The position numbers were made by a program, and so were the translations under genes. This document shows positions 52,121 through 63,000 of a stretch of 64,000 bases of DNA, piece by piece (the stretch's first letter is position 1; each line of letters begins with the position of its first letter). Source of the DNA: Semisulcospira habei (lineage: Eukaryota > Mollusca > Gastropoda > Semisulcospiridae); assembly GCA_036245525.1 (NCBI GenBank), contig BTPG01000007.1:119421444-119485443 (forward strand), in the 5' to 3' direction. The notes under the pieces are model-generated. The model was not told the DNA's origin, did no database searches, and was given only the letters and a program-made list of their open reading frames with translations.

Positions 52121-52552
52121 CTGGACTCCACTGTACACTGTGTTTCCGAAATCATAGTAAATTCAATGTTAACAATCCCCAGCCATCAAAGAGGCATAAA
52201 CCATCCTGAGACTGCACAACTGCAGGGGCTAATGAGGATCTATACCTTGTACACTTAAACTGTGTTACATTTTTCCAGCAGCAAAGGGATTAAAGACTAT
52301 GTCTTCACAATTTATAAATCCCAAACTATGTAAACCTGTGTAGAAAGGAAAATGCTGACACTCTGAGTATGCGTTTCCATTGTGCCGCCTTAGAGCTGTG
52401 TGAAAATAACTGTTTTCAGGAAAATGTGAAATAATCATAATGTACAAGCTTGAAGCAGACCCAAAACTCAATGATGGCACAGGTACAAGAAAATCCTTCT
52501 GGGACGTAGGTAGGGACGTTCGCTACAAGACATATCATGGAAGCACTCTCAC

Positions 52553-52702
52553 CTTCGGCGATGAGGATATGGAGTAGAGTCGAGCCTGTAACCGAGGCAA
52601 GAGCTCCAGGATGTGGTCAAGGGGAGGGTTGAGCGATGGAAGGTCCTCCAGGATGGCTAGGATGTTGCGGTGATCTTTAGCTATCCAGTTCAGATACAGC
52701 TC
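52553..52702 (-). CDS. POR: NADPH-cytochrome P450 reductase, FAD-domain exon
   Basis: Fifty codons, phase 0 at both ends: ELYLNWIAKDHRNILAIL, then ELLPRLQARLYSISSSPK. The RLQARLYSISSS segment is the FAD-isoalloxazine motif (RxYS) of diflavin reductases. The acceptor is GATGCTGTGTACAG and the donor GTGAGA. It joins the next exon across a 7.9 kb intron filled by the pogo/MITE/LINE stack. Confidence 0.92.
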
Positions 52703-52838
52703 CTGTACACAGCATCCAATCACAGACTGTGTTACAAAAATGCACAAGGGGAGGGGGGTAGTGGAGAGGGCAGGTGAAAAACTGAAACAACTGAAAACGG
52801 TTCATGGACTAACTGTGCCCCACGATTCATAGCGAGCA

Positions 52839-52901
52839 AAAGAGACATAAATTCTCATGAACCCCTGCAGACGCAGGGGTTCATGAGAATTTATGCCTCT
52901 T
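52839..52901. repeat. Family E palindrome in POR intron
   Basis: AAGAGACATAAATTCTCATG and its inverse flank ACCCCTGC-AGAC-GCAGGGGT. The arms are about 28 bp with one mismatch; ATAAAT / ATTTAT replaces the ATAGAT / ATCTAT of other copies on both arms. Confidence 0.65.
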
Positions 52902-53097
52902 GCAGATGGAACAGGCAAGCTGAAGGGCTGTGTTCTGTCTGAAATTCAGCTTTTGGGGATTTCGAAAAGGCTGAATCAGTCTCCATGACTGAAGACTGTA
53001 ACCCGTGTGTGGTGCATTTTCTGTTGCTTCAAAATAATGCAGTTTTAGTCAGTAACAAGTGGAACATTTTCTTTCTACTTTAAACAACCATAGCGTT

Positions 53098-53170
53098 TAA
53101 CCCTCTGGTGGTGGGTATTGCTTTTTGTTGATATTTCTGCAGGAATCACCTTGACAACATGCCCTTACCT
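53098..53170. mobile_element. Family D remnant
   Basis: TTAACCCTCTGGTGGTGGGT then TTTGTTGATATTTCTGCAGGAATCACCTTGACAAC-like sequence, the left half and tip of family D; the right end is lost. Confidence 0.4.
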
Positions 53171-53206
53171 ACAGTCAAATCACGTTTTTATTTAATTTCA
53201 GCTTAC

Positions 53207-53388
53207 TTTTCCGTCATCAGATGCCTGCGTCATTTTCAAGAGGAACTCCTTATCCTTGGGGTCTGAGGCGTATTCAGACAGTTCCCGTAGGACGTGTGTG
53301 CGAGGGGGAGTCTGAATGTCCACATAGTGTGACAGAGCCGTTCGGTAGGTGCAGGGGCAGGGGAAGGGGTGTTTCTTGCTGGCCTCGT
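53207..53388 (-). CDS. POR: NADPH-cytochrome P450 reductase, FAD/connecting-domain exon
   Basis: It starts with the last two bases of an Asp codon and reads EASKKHPFPCPCTYRTALSH, the family's KKHPFPCPTTYRTAL signature. PPRTHVLRELSEYASDPKDK and a phase-0 end at DDGK follow. The acceptor is AATTTGTCCACAG and the donor GTAAGC. Earlier exons (membrane anchor, FMN domain) are not in the window: beyond 53388 only intron with two DIRS elements is seen. Confidence 0.92.
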
Positions 53389-53652
53389 CTGTGGACAAAT
53401 TACACAGCAATTGGGTGAATATATGCTGTTCATGTTAACTCATGTGAGACATGCTATACGCACACATGCGGCTATATTTGCCAGATATCCTTTTAATACA
53501 AACACCAGAAAGGTAAGCAGCAGACTGTAGAAGTATCAATTAGAACTGTCAAATGACAGCTGCTGAGGCTGAAATACCAACAAGATTTGAAGACACTGGA
53601 ACCGACCATCAATTACTGTCAATTTTAGATTATAAATCCATTTATTAAATAA

Positions 53653-53687
53653 AATTAATTTTTCTCTAAAATGTATTTTTTCGAAAA
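53653..53687. mobile_element. Detached left tail of DIRS copy 4
   Basis: AAATTAATTTTTCTCTAAAA through TTTTTTCGAAAAAT matches the inverse of copy 4's own internal region (60310-60350), not copy 3's. Copy 4 resumes at 60054 with ACTTACCGATGACATG. Confidence 0.7.
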
Positions 53688-53944
53688 ATGAATTTTTTTT
53701 CTAAAATGTATTTTTTTGAAAAATACTTACCGATGGCATTACTATCTGGGAATACACTCTATTGCCTATAGATTTCAGCAAAATTGTGTGTAGCACACAA
53801 CTGGGGAGGAGACACCGGGGATCCAAGCACTATGACCCCGGGTGGCCTCCCCTTACTACCCTATCCCGGCGAGCACAGGGCGACCTCGTCAGTTTCACAC
53901 ATAGCCACAAGAGGCAAGCGGGGCAGGCGGGAGGGCCATTCGAG

Positions 53945-54045
53945 TAATGCCATCGGTAAGTATTTTTCAAAAAAATACATTTTAGAAAAAAAATTCATTT
54001 GTTTTTTCAAAATACATTACCGATGGCATTACTATCTGGGAGAAT
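53945..54045. promoter_or_regulatory. DIRS copy 3 internal complementary region
   Basis: AATGCCATCGGTAAGTATTT ... TTCATTTGTTTTTTC ... CATTACCGATGGCATTAC. It again holds the inverses of both termini joined at ATT. Confidence 0.7.
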
Positions 54046-54207
54046 GGCGAACAGGCGGAGGGTGCCGTATCTAACCACAACCCAACCACTCCGCCGGCCC
54101 CCTCGAGAGAGAACTCCCGACGATTTCAGCTATGATGTGCCTAAGACGCCAGCAGCGCACGGAGGGAGTGCTGGGCCGCGGAGATGTCGCCCACCCGTGC
54201 CAGGGAG

Positions 54208-55159
54208 TCACGTCAGCCGGATAGGTCTCTTAAGGTAGAAGCGTGCGAAAGTGGAGTCTGAGCGCCAGCCACCCGCTGCCAAAATATCTTTGACCGAGCA
54301 GTTGCGGTCCAGGGCTAGACTGGTGGCTACTGCTCTCACTTCATGCGCCCGGATTTGTAAAGGCTCAGCGCCGCGTGGGGAGAGGTCTAGGTAGTCTGAC
54401 CTAATCACCCACCGCAGCCAGGATGACACGATCTGGGCCGAGATGTGGCGTCTGCCCGCGGACAAGGTAAGAAGAGGCGCGAGCGCCCCCGGCGCTGCGG
54501 CTGAGAGCGGCGCAGGTAAATCTTTAGCGCCCGCACTGGGTCCTGTTGCCGCGATCCAGGGGAGAGGTCCGCTCCACAGAGGGGCCGTATCGTTAGCACC
54601 TGAGGAGCCGCCGCGGGCGGCGGTTCTTGGCCAGGAAGGACGGATCGGAGAGCCTCTGCGCAGAGCCGTCGGAACGAACCGCAAACAGGCTGGGAGCATC
54701 GAGAGCGCGTGAAGCTCGCTGACTCGGGACGCTGTAACGAGAGCCAGAAGGAAACAGGTTTTCCGGGTCAAGTCTGAGAACCGAGCCAAGGGGAGGGGCT
54801 CAACCGGTCCGTATTCAACCACGTCAGTACCCAGGCAAGATCCCACCGGGGTACTAGGGAACGTGAAACCGGACGTCGGAGTTCAAAGTGAGCCAGAAAT
54901 TCGACAGATCCTTGCAGGCGCCTGGGTCCGGAAGACACCGGTGACGGTAGATGTCCGCGAACGTAGCGCGGTAGCCCTTGATGGCGACCGGGGCTAAGCC
55001 CCGGTCGTCGAAGAGCCACAGGAAGAACTCCGCCAGTTGGTGGGAGGCTAGGTTAGTGGGAGGGTGCCCATGGGAGGTGCACCAGGTCTGAAAGACCCTC
55101 CACGTGCCTTCGTACACCTTCCTTGTAGAGAGTCTGCGGGCTGCTGCAATTGCCGCCAC
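54208..55159 (-). pseudogene. DIRS copy 3 tyrosine recombinase, frameshifted
   Basis: 55159-54854 reads the N-domain (RRLSTRKVYEGTWRV, FFLWLFDDRG). 54846-54208 reads SRVSELHAL (Arg), WLRWVIRSDYLDL, AHEVRAVATSLAL (His-x-x-Arg) and GGWRSDSTFARFYL (Trp, Tyr), then shifts. Two or more indels separate the parts. Confidence 0.8.
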
Positions 55160-57011
55160 TGCTGCCTCCGAGAACCTCTAGCGGCGCGGGCGTGCCGGAC
55201 AACCTCCAAGCGTGTAGGCGGAGGCGTACGGGGCACGGATGGAAAAGCCGCTGACGGGGCTGCTTGAGCATCGTGGAAGGGGTAGGAAGCTCCAGAGGAG
55301 GGTCCGTCGCAAGCGCGAGGAGGTCCGTGGTCCAGCTCTTGGTCCAGTTGAAGGGGGCCACCAGCAGGAGGACCGCCGAGCATCCCAGAAGCTTCCGCAG
55401 TACCTTCGGAACGAGGACTGCCGGGGGGTAGGCGTAAGCAATCCGGCCGACCCAAGGAATGGGGAGCGCGTCCACTGCCCAAGCGAGTGGATCCAGGACT
55501 GGCGAGACGTAGACCGGGAGCTGGCTGCTTCATCTGGTGGCAAACAGATCCACTAGCGGCGTTTCCCAGTGAGAGCAGAGCAGGCGAAAAATATCCGGGC
55601 GTAGGGACCGCTCCGTGTGGAGCAACTGTCCGCGACGAGACAGGGCGTCCGCCTTCACGTTGAGGTGGCCAGGGATGTGGCGGGCTCGTAGGGCAATGCC
55701 TCGATCCCTGCACCAGAGGCGAAGGTGGCACCGAAGAATGCAAAGGGAGGGCGAGTGAGTGCCACCCTGATTCTGTATGTAAGCCACCACCGTCGAGTTG
55801 TCGGAGAGCACGAGGACGTCCTGATTGGCCAAGGTCTCCTGCCAACGTCAAATGCCAATCCAACTGCCTTCAGCTCCAGCCAGTTGACGTGATTCCCGAA
55901 CAGCTCCCGAAGCCAACGCCCGAGGCCGAGAGAAATCCGGTAACAGGTGCGCGCCCCAGCCGGCCTGGCTCGCCTCTGTACAGAGAGACCACCGAGGCGG
56001 CGGGGAGTGTAGGGCACCCCCGAAGCCAGCCAAGCGAGGTCCGCCCACCTCTCGAGGTGAGGACGAGCCCGAGGCGTGACAGGTACTAGATCCAACAGAG
56101 CGCCCGAGGGTCGCCAGTGAAGAAGGAGACGTAGCTGGAGAGGCCGAGCATAAAGTCTGCCCAAGGGAAGCAGGTCCGCCGCCGCCCTGAGGAGGCCCAG
56201 GAGTTGAAGCCAGACCCTGGCGGTGAAGGAGGATCCCATCCCCATCGAAGTGGCTAAGTCGACCATCTTCTGTCGCCTGGCCAGAGGCAGGCGGGCAAGG
56301 TTGAGGTCGGTCAGGAATTCCATCCCCCGATGTAGAAACCGTCGAGAGGGAGAAGAACGGATTTCCCCAATGAGTAGGAAACCTAGATGACGCAGAAGGG
56401 AAAGCAGGGCATCCCTGTCCGTCTGGAGGGCTGCGGAGACCAAGTTGCGCAGTAGAAGGTCGTCCAAGTAATTGGAGGCCGGGCTCAAGGAGCGCTGACG
56501 GAAATTGGCTATCACGGCGTCGAGCAGTCTTGTAAACACCCACGGACTGATGTTGAGGCCGAAAGGAAGGGCGCAGAACTGGTAGACGATCCCCCCAAGT
56601 CAAACCGAAGGTACCGGCGAAACGACGGATGAATCGGGACGTGCAGATAGGCGTCTGACAGATCGAGGCTGATCGCAAAGTCCATCGGCCGGAGGGCCGC
56701 ACGGAGTGTCCTGGCCGTCTCCATCCTGAATCGAGGGGCCAAGCATCCTGAATCGACTGAATCGAGGCCAAGCTGATAAGTCGAGTCGGCTGTAGAACGC
56801 CGGAGAGTCCTGCCGCAAAACCACCTCTGTCGCCGCTTTGGTGAGGAGGGTCGCCACTTCCCCGCGCAGAGCGTCCGCCTGTGTGCCGTCGAGCGGTTCC
56901 TGGGTCCACATGGGTGCTCAGCGAAGAGGCGGAGGCGACAGGAACGAAAGTTGCAGGCCTGCGGTAACGGTGGAAAGAATCCAGGGGTCGTCCGGGAACA
57001 GCGATCTCCAA
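55048..57011 (-). pseudogene. DIRS copy 3 RT / RNase H / MT-like region, frameshifted
   Basis: Fragments in three frames. RT: FAISLDLSDAYLHVPIHP near 56660, NYLDDLLLRN near 56470, EFLTDLNLARLP. RNase H: LCTEASQAGWGAHLL, where Glu stands for the first Asp; LVLSDNSTVVAYIQNQGG and HIPGHLNVKADALSRRG. The MT-like part has PLVDLFATR, MDALPIPWVG and YAYPPAVLVPKVL. At least three frameshifts make it inactive. Confidence 0.8.
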
Positions 57012-57053
57012 GATCGCTGAAGAGCGACAGCCGCCCGCCGACGGGAGGCCCGA

Positions 57054-59566
57054 TTAATGAGGCGGGGGCGGAGGCGGGGGCGAGTCAAAGAGCCCGACCG
57101 CGGCCCGATCTACGGGCACCGCGGGGCCAAGAAGGGCGAGGGGCGGGGCCGGCCTGAGTAGCCTGGAATGGACAGGCCCGACCTCGTGAAGATCCGACTG
57201 TAGAGAAGGAGGGCCTGAAAGACCGCTGGGCACGACCCCCGCCGTGCGGGGGGCGCGAAAGCGGGTCGAGGCTGGGTTAGATGCAGGCTTGGGCCACAAG
57301 TCCTTGGAAGATTCCTTAAAGGTGTGCCAAGTGTCGCCGAACAGCTGAGGACCCCCTAAGGGGGCGTGACGGAGCTGGGTCTTCACTGACAAGGGAAGGT
57401 CCGAGCAGAGGCGCAAAAGGGTATCCCTCCTCCAGAGGTCGCATTTGGCAGCCGCTGCCCTGGCGGTGGCGGAAGAATGGTAGGCGGACCGGTTGGCCGC
57501 TATCAGGATGGACTGCACGTCACGAAGCGGGGACTGAGCCTCCAGGTCCCACGTATCCTGTAGGCACTGCAGTGCTGCCTGGGTAGCCAGTTCCAAACCC
57601 GAGCACGCCAGCGAGTTCCGCGCTAAGGAGGCGATCCTGTCGAGAGGCCGAGGCCACGAGTTCTGGACGAGCCTGCGGCCGCCCGCCTGTAGTAAGGCCG
57701 CCACATCCACCGCTGGAAAAGGTAAGGCGAAGGCTTGGGAGTGTCCAGCGTACTAGGCCTGGCGGAAGCTTAAGTTGATTCCCACCGGCGATCGAGCGGC
57801 GGTAAAGTATCCCGTGTCGCCGAAAGCGTCGTTACGCAGCTGGGCGGAGAAGCATCGGTGAGGTCCCGGAAGCCGGCTTGCGGGAGGGACTTGCGGCGCT
57901 GGACTTGCCTCTGCGCGTCGACCATGGCCGAAGCCTGTCTCTTCGGAGGAGGCGAAGGCGGACAGACGTCGGGCGGTAGGGACTTGGCGATAAGCCTTGA
58001 AGCCTCACCCATAGCGTGGACCGACTGTGATCCGAGCGAAGGGCCGGCAACGTCTGACGAGGCGGAGGCCGACGCGACAGCGGAAAAAGGCGGGAAGGAG
58101 AACCCGCCGCCGAGTCCTGCAAGAAGATCGCCGAGGCCGAGTCCGACGGATGAAGGCTGAGGACGTCCGTTCCAAACTGATCTTCTCGCGGCAAAGACGA
58201 AAGGGGCGAGCGGCTACGAGAGTGCCGCACCGCCGCGCGCGAGGTAGACGCAGCCGCCCGCGACGCACGCAAAGAGGCGCGCCGCGGCGACGGAGGGACC
58301 GTGGCAAAGCGACGGTCCACCTCGAAGTCGGGATCCGCACGCGGCAGCCGACGTGAGCGACAAACCGCGATCGGAATACCGAGGAAGTGGCCTGGTCACC
58401 CCTGGCCCGCCCGGGAGAACCGGTGCGAGGGGGGGGGGGGGGGGACCGCCAATAGTCTCCCCTAGCCCGCTCAGGAAAGGCGGAGCGGGGAGGGGACAAT
58501 ACCGGGCACGCGGCCCCCCGTCCGATGTGTCGGACCGTGGAGGACGCGCGATGTCACACCGGGCCCGCCTGGTCGATACGAGGCGGGGGGGGGGGGACAG
58601 TCTAGGGTCACGCCAAGCCCGCTCAGGAAAGGCGGAGCGGGGAGGGGACGATTTATGAGCCCGCTGCCCCAGCTCCGAAGCCTCGGAGCGAGGGGGGGGG
58701 GGGGCGAGGGTCCAAGTCACACCGGGCCCGTCCCGGTCGATACGAGACGGGGGGGGGACAGTCTACGGTCACGCCAAGCCCGCTCAGGCGAAGCGAAGCG
58801 GGGAGGGGACCATTATGTGCACGCGACCCCCGCTCCGACTCCTCGGAGCGTGGGGGGCGAGAGTCAACCACACCCCGGGCCCGCCCAGGCGAGACGGGGC
58901 GGGCGGGGGAGGGGGGGGGGGGGGGGGGGGGAAGAAAGCGAAGCATGCCTTGCCCGTTCGGAAAATACAGAGCGGGGAGGCAGCATTACTAACGGTCTCG
59001 AGTCACGTTCCGAAGCCTCGGTGCGTGAGCGAGAGCATTTCTTATCACGTTTACTCTCTTTCTTATGCTTGCGTTCCGTCACCCGTCCCCGCTCCGGAGA
59101 CCTAGAGCCGGGGGTGGCCGACGAACGCTCATCTCTCCCAGACCGCTCGCCCGAAGCAGAGCGGGGGGTGGGAACCAAAATGGGCTCAAGCCACGCGCTA
59201 ACGAAGCAGAGCGTGGGGAGCGTGACTCCGAAACTCGCCTACCCTGCTCCGAAGACTCGGAGAGGGGAGGGAGAACCTGCGAGGTAACGGTACAAGAAGG
59301 GGACTTACCTGTGGGCCGGAAAGCCCGATGCGCCGAGGGAAGTACGTCCACCCGTGGAGGATCCCGTGGAGACCGAAGCGGGCGAGGGGACCGGTCACGC
59401 CTGAAGAAGTCCCACCTGCGCGAACACCGGTCTTCCGTCCAAGCGGCGCCACCATCACACGTTCCGTCCGAAGCACAGCCCGAACACGGCAAGCAAGAGT
59501 CGAGTGCATCAACCGGCCACTGGAAGTCCCCGCACGGCGGCAAGTCTTCGACACAGAAGAAGCCAT
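57054..59566 (-). pseudogene. DIRS copy 3 gag with poly-G repeat units
   Basis: It starts MASSVSKTC at 59566; CGDFQW and CLPCSGC are in a shifted frame. There follow at least four GC-rich units with G runs at about 58429-58443, 58584-58594, 58691-58703, 58750-58757 and 58908-58931. KRQASAMVDAQRQVQRRKSL lies near 57940. The C-terminal half is long and open (57710-57054, with LATQAALQCLQDTWDL and VKTQLRHAPLGGPQLF). The same block order is seen in copies 1 and 2. Confidence 0.75.
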
Positions 59567-60053
59567 AAGGCCCTAAAGCCAGCTACGCCGGCGAAGAAAG
59601 TCAACCGTGCACAAACCAGCCGGGCACAAGTCACGTGCGTCGTCGAACCCCAATGCCAAGCCAAGGGTGAACTCACAAGTCAGAGCCGGTAAAACCGGTC
59701 GGCGCACAGGTCACAATGAGTCCAATTGTCAAAGGAAAAACCACGAATGTAGTGAGTCCAGGGCTGAATCGAAGACTCCAATTCAAGCCCACAGTCAAAA
59801 ACCACTGAAACCCGTAGAACGGAGAAAGGCAAAAACTCGACCGTCCCCGGTCGAGCTATGAGTGAAACTGACGAGGTCGCCCTGTGCTCGCCGGGATAGG
59901 GTAGTAAGGGGAGGCCACCCGGGGTCATAGTGCTTGGATCCCCGGTGTCTCCTCCCCAGTTGTGTGCTACACACAATTTTGCTGAAATCTATAGGCAATA
60001 GAGTGTATTCCCAGATAGTAATGCCATCGGTAATGTATTTTGAAAAAACAAAT

Positions 60054-63000
60054 ACTTACCGATGACATGACTAACTGGAAATAGTCTACTTGCTTACCAA
60101 TTTTAGCCTAAGACCCAAAGGGTCCCCCCAGGAGGCTCTCGGGGATCCCTGAAAGGGACGAGAGAGCTATCGGGGATCCCTAACAGGGACGAGAGTAGCC
60201 TCCCCTGCCCATCCGGTCAGGCGCCAGGTGGTGTCTCCTTTAGCCAGTTGTCTACGGAGTTACCAGCGGCAAGCGGGGAGGAGGGAGGGACCTCCGAGTC
60301 ATGTCATCGGTAAGTATTTTTCGAAAAAATACATTTTAGAGAAAAATTAATTTGTTTCCTCAAAACACATTACCGATGACATGACTAACTGGAAGAATGG
60401 CAAAGAGGAGGAGGGTGCCGCACAATCCCCTTTTAGAAACCTCGTCAGGGACGAAGACGGCCCGTCACTCCTGATCACCCACTCCCGACAATTTTAGCGA
60501 AGTGCCGCCTAAGCGCCGAGGGCGCCTGGAGGGAGTGTTGCGCCGTAGAAGCCGCCCACCAGCGTAAGGTTGTCGCGCTGGAACGTCAGGGCGTGAAGGT
60601 AGGAGTGGGCGACGGTAGATTCGGCCCCCTACCCCACTACAGCCAAGTCCTTCCCGCACAGGAGCGGCCGCAGGCGAGACTTACGGCCAAGGCGCGAACT
60701 TCAAGGCGCGGACCGCGAGTGTCTCAGCTCCCCGTGGGAAAGGTCGCGAAGGCGGACCGAAAAACCCAGCGGAGCGAGGAGGAGAACGTTGGGCTGAGAA
60801 GGCGGATCTGCCAGCGGCAAGGAGACGAGCCCGTCCCCTCAGCACGGACTTGGAGCGACGCAGGTAGATACGAAGAGCCTACACCGGGTCTTGCTGCGGA
60901 GTCCCCCAAGGAAGCCGGGTCGTGTAAGCGGCCGAGTGGCGAAGACCAGAGACGCTGTCAAGGGAGACCGAGGCTGAGCGAGAAGGAAGGATCCGGGAGT
61001 AGCTGAACGGAGCCAACCACTCGGAGCTGCAGGCCGGCGGGGAGAGACGAGAGTGTGTGGAGCTCGCTGACGCAGGGCGCCGAGGCGAGGGCCATCAGGA
61101 AGCAGGTCTCCGAGTCATGTCAGCGAAGCGGGCCAGATGGAGCGATTCAACGGTCCGAAGTCAGTCAGGGGAGGACCAGGGAGGTCCCAGCGCGGGCCAA
61201 GGGGGCGGAAGACCGGATGCTGCACGCCAAACGCGCGATAAGGTCGGGCAGGTCCTTGCAGGCGCTGGGTCGGGACGGCCGAAGAGACAGTAGGCGTCGG
61301 CGATCCAGAGGGGGGCTGGTGCACTAAGGGGAGCCAACCGTGGTCTTGGACGAGCCAGAGAAGAAGTCCGCGAGCTGAGGAGTCGTCAGGCCGACGGTGG
61401 AGAGGCGGCAGTCAGAGGACCAGGCACGAAACACGCCACTTTCCCTCGTAGCCACGTCTGGCAGGTCAGCGGGCTGAAGCGCTAGCGTCCGCTGTCGCGC
61501 TCGAGACGTCTCCAGCGGAGAGAGCTTGCCGCACAATCGCCAGGCGTGTAGGAGAAGTCGCTCGGGCAGGGGTGGAAGAGCGGCTGTCGGCGCAGCTCGA
61601 GCATCGTGCGGGGGGTGGGGAGAGGGAGGGTGAGCCCGCGGCGAGACTGAGAAGGTCGGAAGTCCACGATCCGGTCCAGGAGAACGGCCACCAGGAGAAG
61701 GACTGCGTTGCATCCCCGGAGGCTGAGGAGGACATGAGGACCAGGACCGCCGGAGGGTAGGTGTAAACGACCGGTCTGTCCCAAGGGAACGAAGTGCATC
61801 GACTGCCCAGGCCAGAGGTCGGGAACGGGGAGATGAAGAGGGGAAGCCGGAGGCTCCACTTCGTGGCGAAGAGAACAAGGGGGGGAGTCTTCCAACGAGC
61901 GCAGAACCAGCGAAGGATTTCCCAGCGTAGGGCGCAAACCGTGTGAAAAAGCTGCCTCCGTCGCAAGCGGTAGTCTGCCAGTACGAACAGGTGCCCTGGA
62001 CTGGGCGGGCTGGGAGGGAGAAGTCGCTGTCCACTCGCCAGCAAAGGGGGCGATAGAGGAGGAAGCAGAGGTCGGGAGAGCGGGTTCCTCCTGCGTCTGA
62101 AGGCAAGCCACGAAGGGGGTTGTCGGAAGGACGCGGAGGTCCTGTGTCCGAAGATCGTATCGCCAAGCGCAGAGGGCCTGCCAACTGCAACCAGTCCCAG
62201 CGGGTTGACGCGCCGCGAAGTCAGGTTCACGGGCCAGCGGCCGGCCGACGAGCGGAATACGGAAGAGGGAGAGCGCCCCAACCGGCGAGACCGGCAACGA
62301 CGCAGAGCGAGCCGGGCAGTGGCGAGGTCAGGGGGAATCCGGGAGCCGAGCCAAGAATGTCCGTCCAGCGAAGCCGAAGTGGTGCAGCACAGGAGAGATC
62401 GGCACCAGGGTAGAGAGATCGCCGGAGGACGGCCTCCAGAGGCGGAGGACAGACGACCGAGGAAGGAGATCAGCCGCCGCACTCATCAGGAGGAGGAGCT
62501 GGAGCCGCAGTCAGGAGGGGACCGCCGCGTCCGCAGCTACCCACGGGCTAGAATGGCACGAACTGGATCCGAGGCTCGTGAAGACGCACCAAGTTGCGGT
62601 CGGTCGCCAACCAATCCCAGGTGAACAGGTGGCGAGAGGGCGAGAGGTCGGACAGTAGGCGCTGACCAGGGCGACCAGGTGAGCAACCGGAGGAGGAGAG
62701 CATCCCTGCCCTACGAAGAGGGAGCACTGACTGAAACCGCAGAAGCAGGTCCACCAAGGCGGAGAATGGCTGGCGGAAGATCGAAGGTCTCGGGCAACCA
62801 AGGCATCCACGATCCACGCAAGGACTCAGGGCTGAGGGGAGACCACACCGAGAGGCCGAGCTGGGAACGGTCCCGTCGACGGCAAGCGAAGACAACGGCG
62901 GGGGCGGGAGGCCTGGGGACGTGTAGAAGCAAAGGGTAGGTCCCGGCTGGCGGCGACGACCCAGGGCTGAAGGCGACGCGAAGGGTCCGAGGCGGGGGAG

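Larger units (their letters stand above)
44691..52133 (+). mobile_element. Pogo-like element, copy 3, pried apart by three TTAA insertions
   Basis: The left end CAGTGGAGTCTGC is at 44691 and the right end CTGGACTCCACTG at 52133, followed by TA. The family body reads 44915-46150 (TTCGTGTAAAACG, ATTTCATGTTAAGC). Inserts are family B at 44704-44914, family A at 46150-51892 and family B at 51921-52120. When these are passed over, the remaining pieces follow the order of copies 1 and 2. It lies in a POR intron. Confidence 0.7.
53688..60053 (-). mobile_element. DIRS-type retrotransposon, copy 3
   Basis: A 6.4 kb element in sense with POR. The left end is GAATTTTTTTTCTAAAATG with ACCGATGGCATTACTATCTGG at 53730; the right end is CATCGGTAATGTATTTTG to ACAAAT at 60053. 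The internal complementary region is at 53945-54045. All gene blocks are present but frame-broken. Its ends match copy 2, so these two share a subfamily distinct from copies 1 and 4. Confidence 0.88.
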
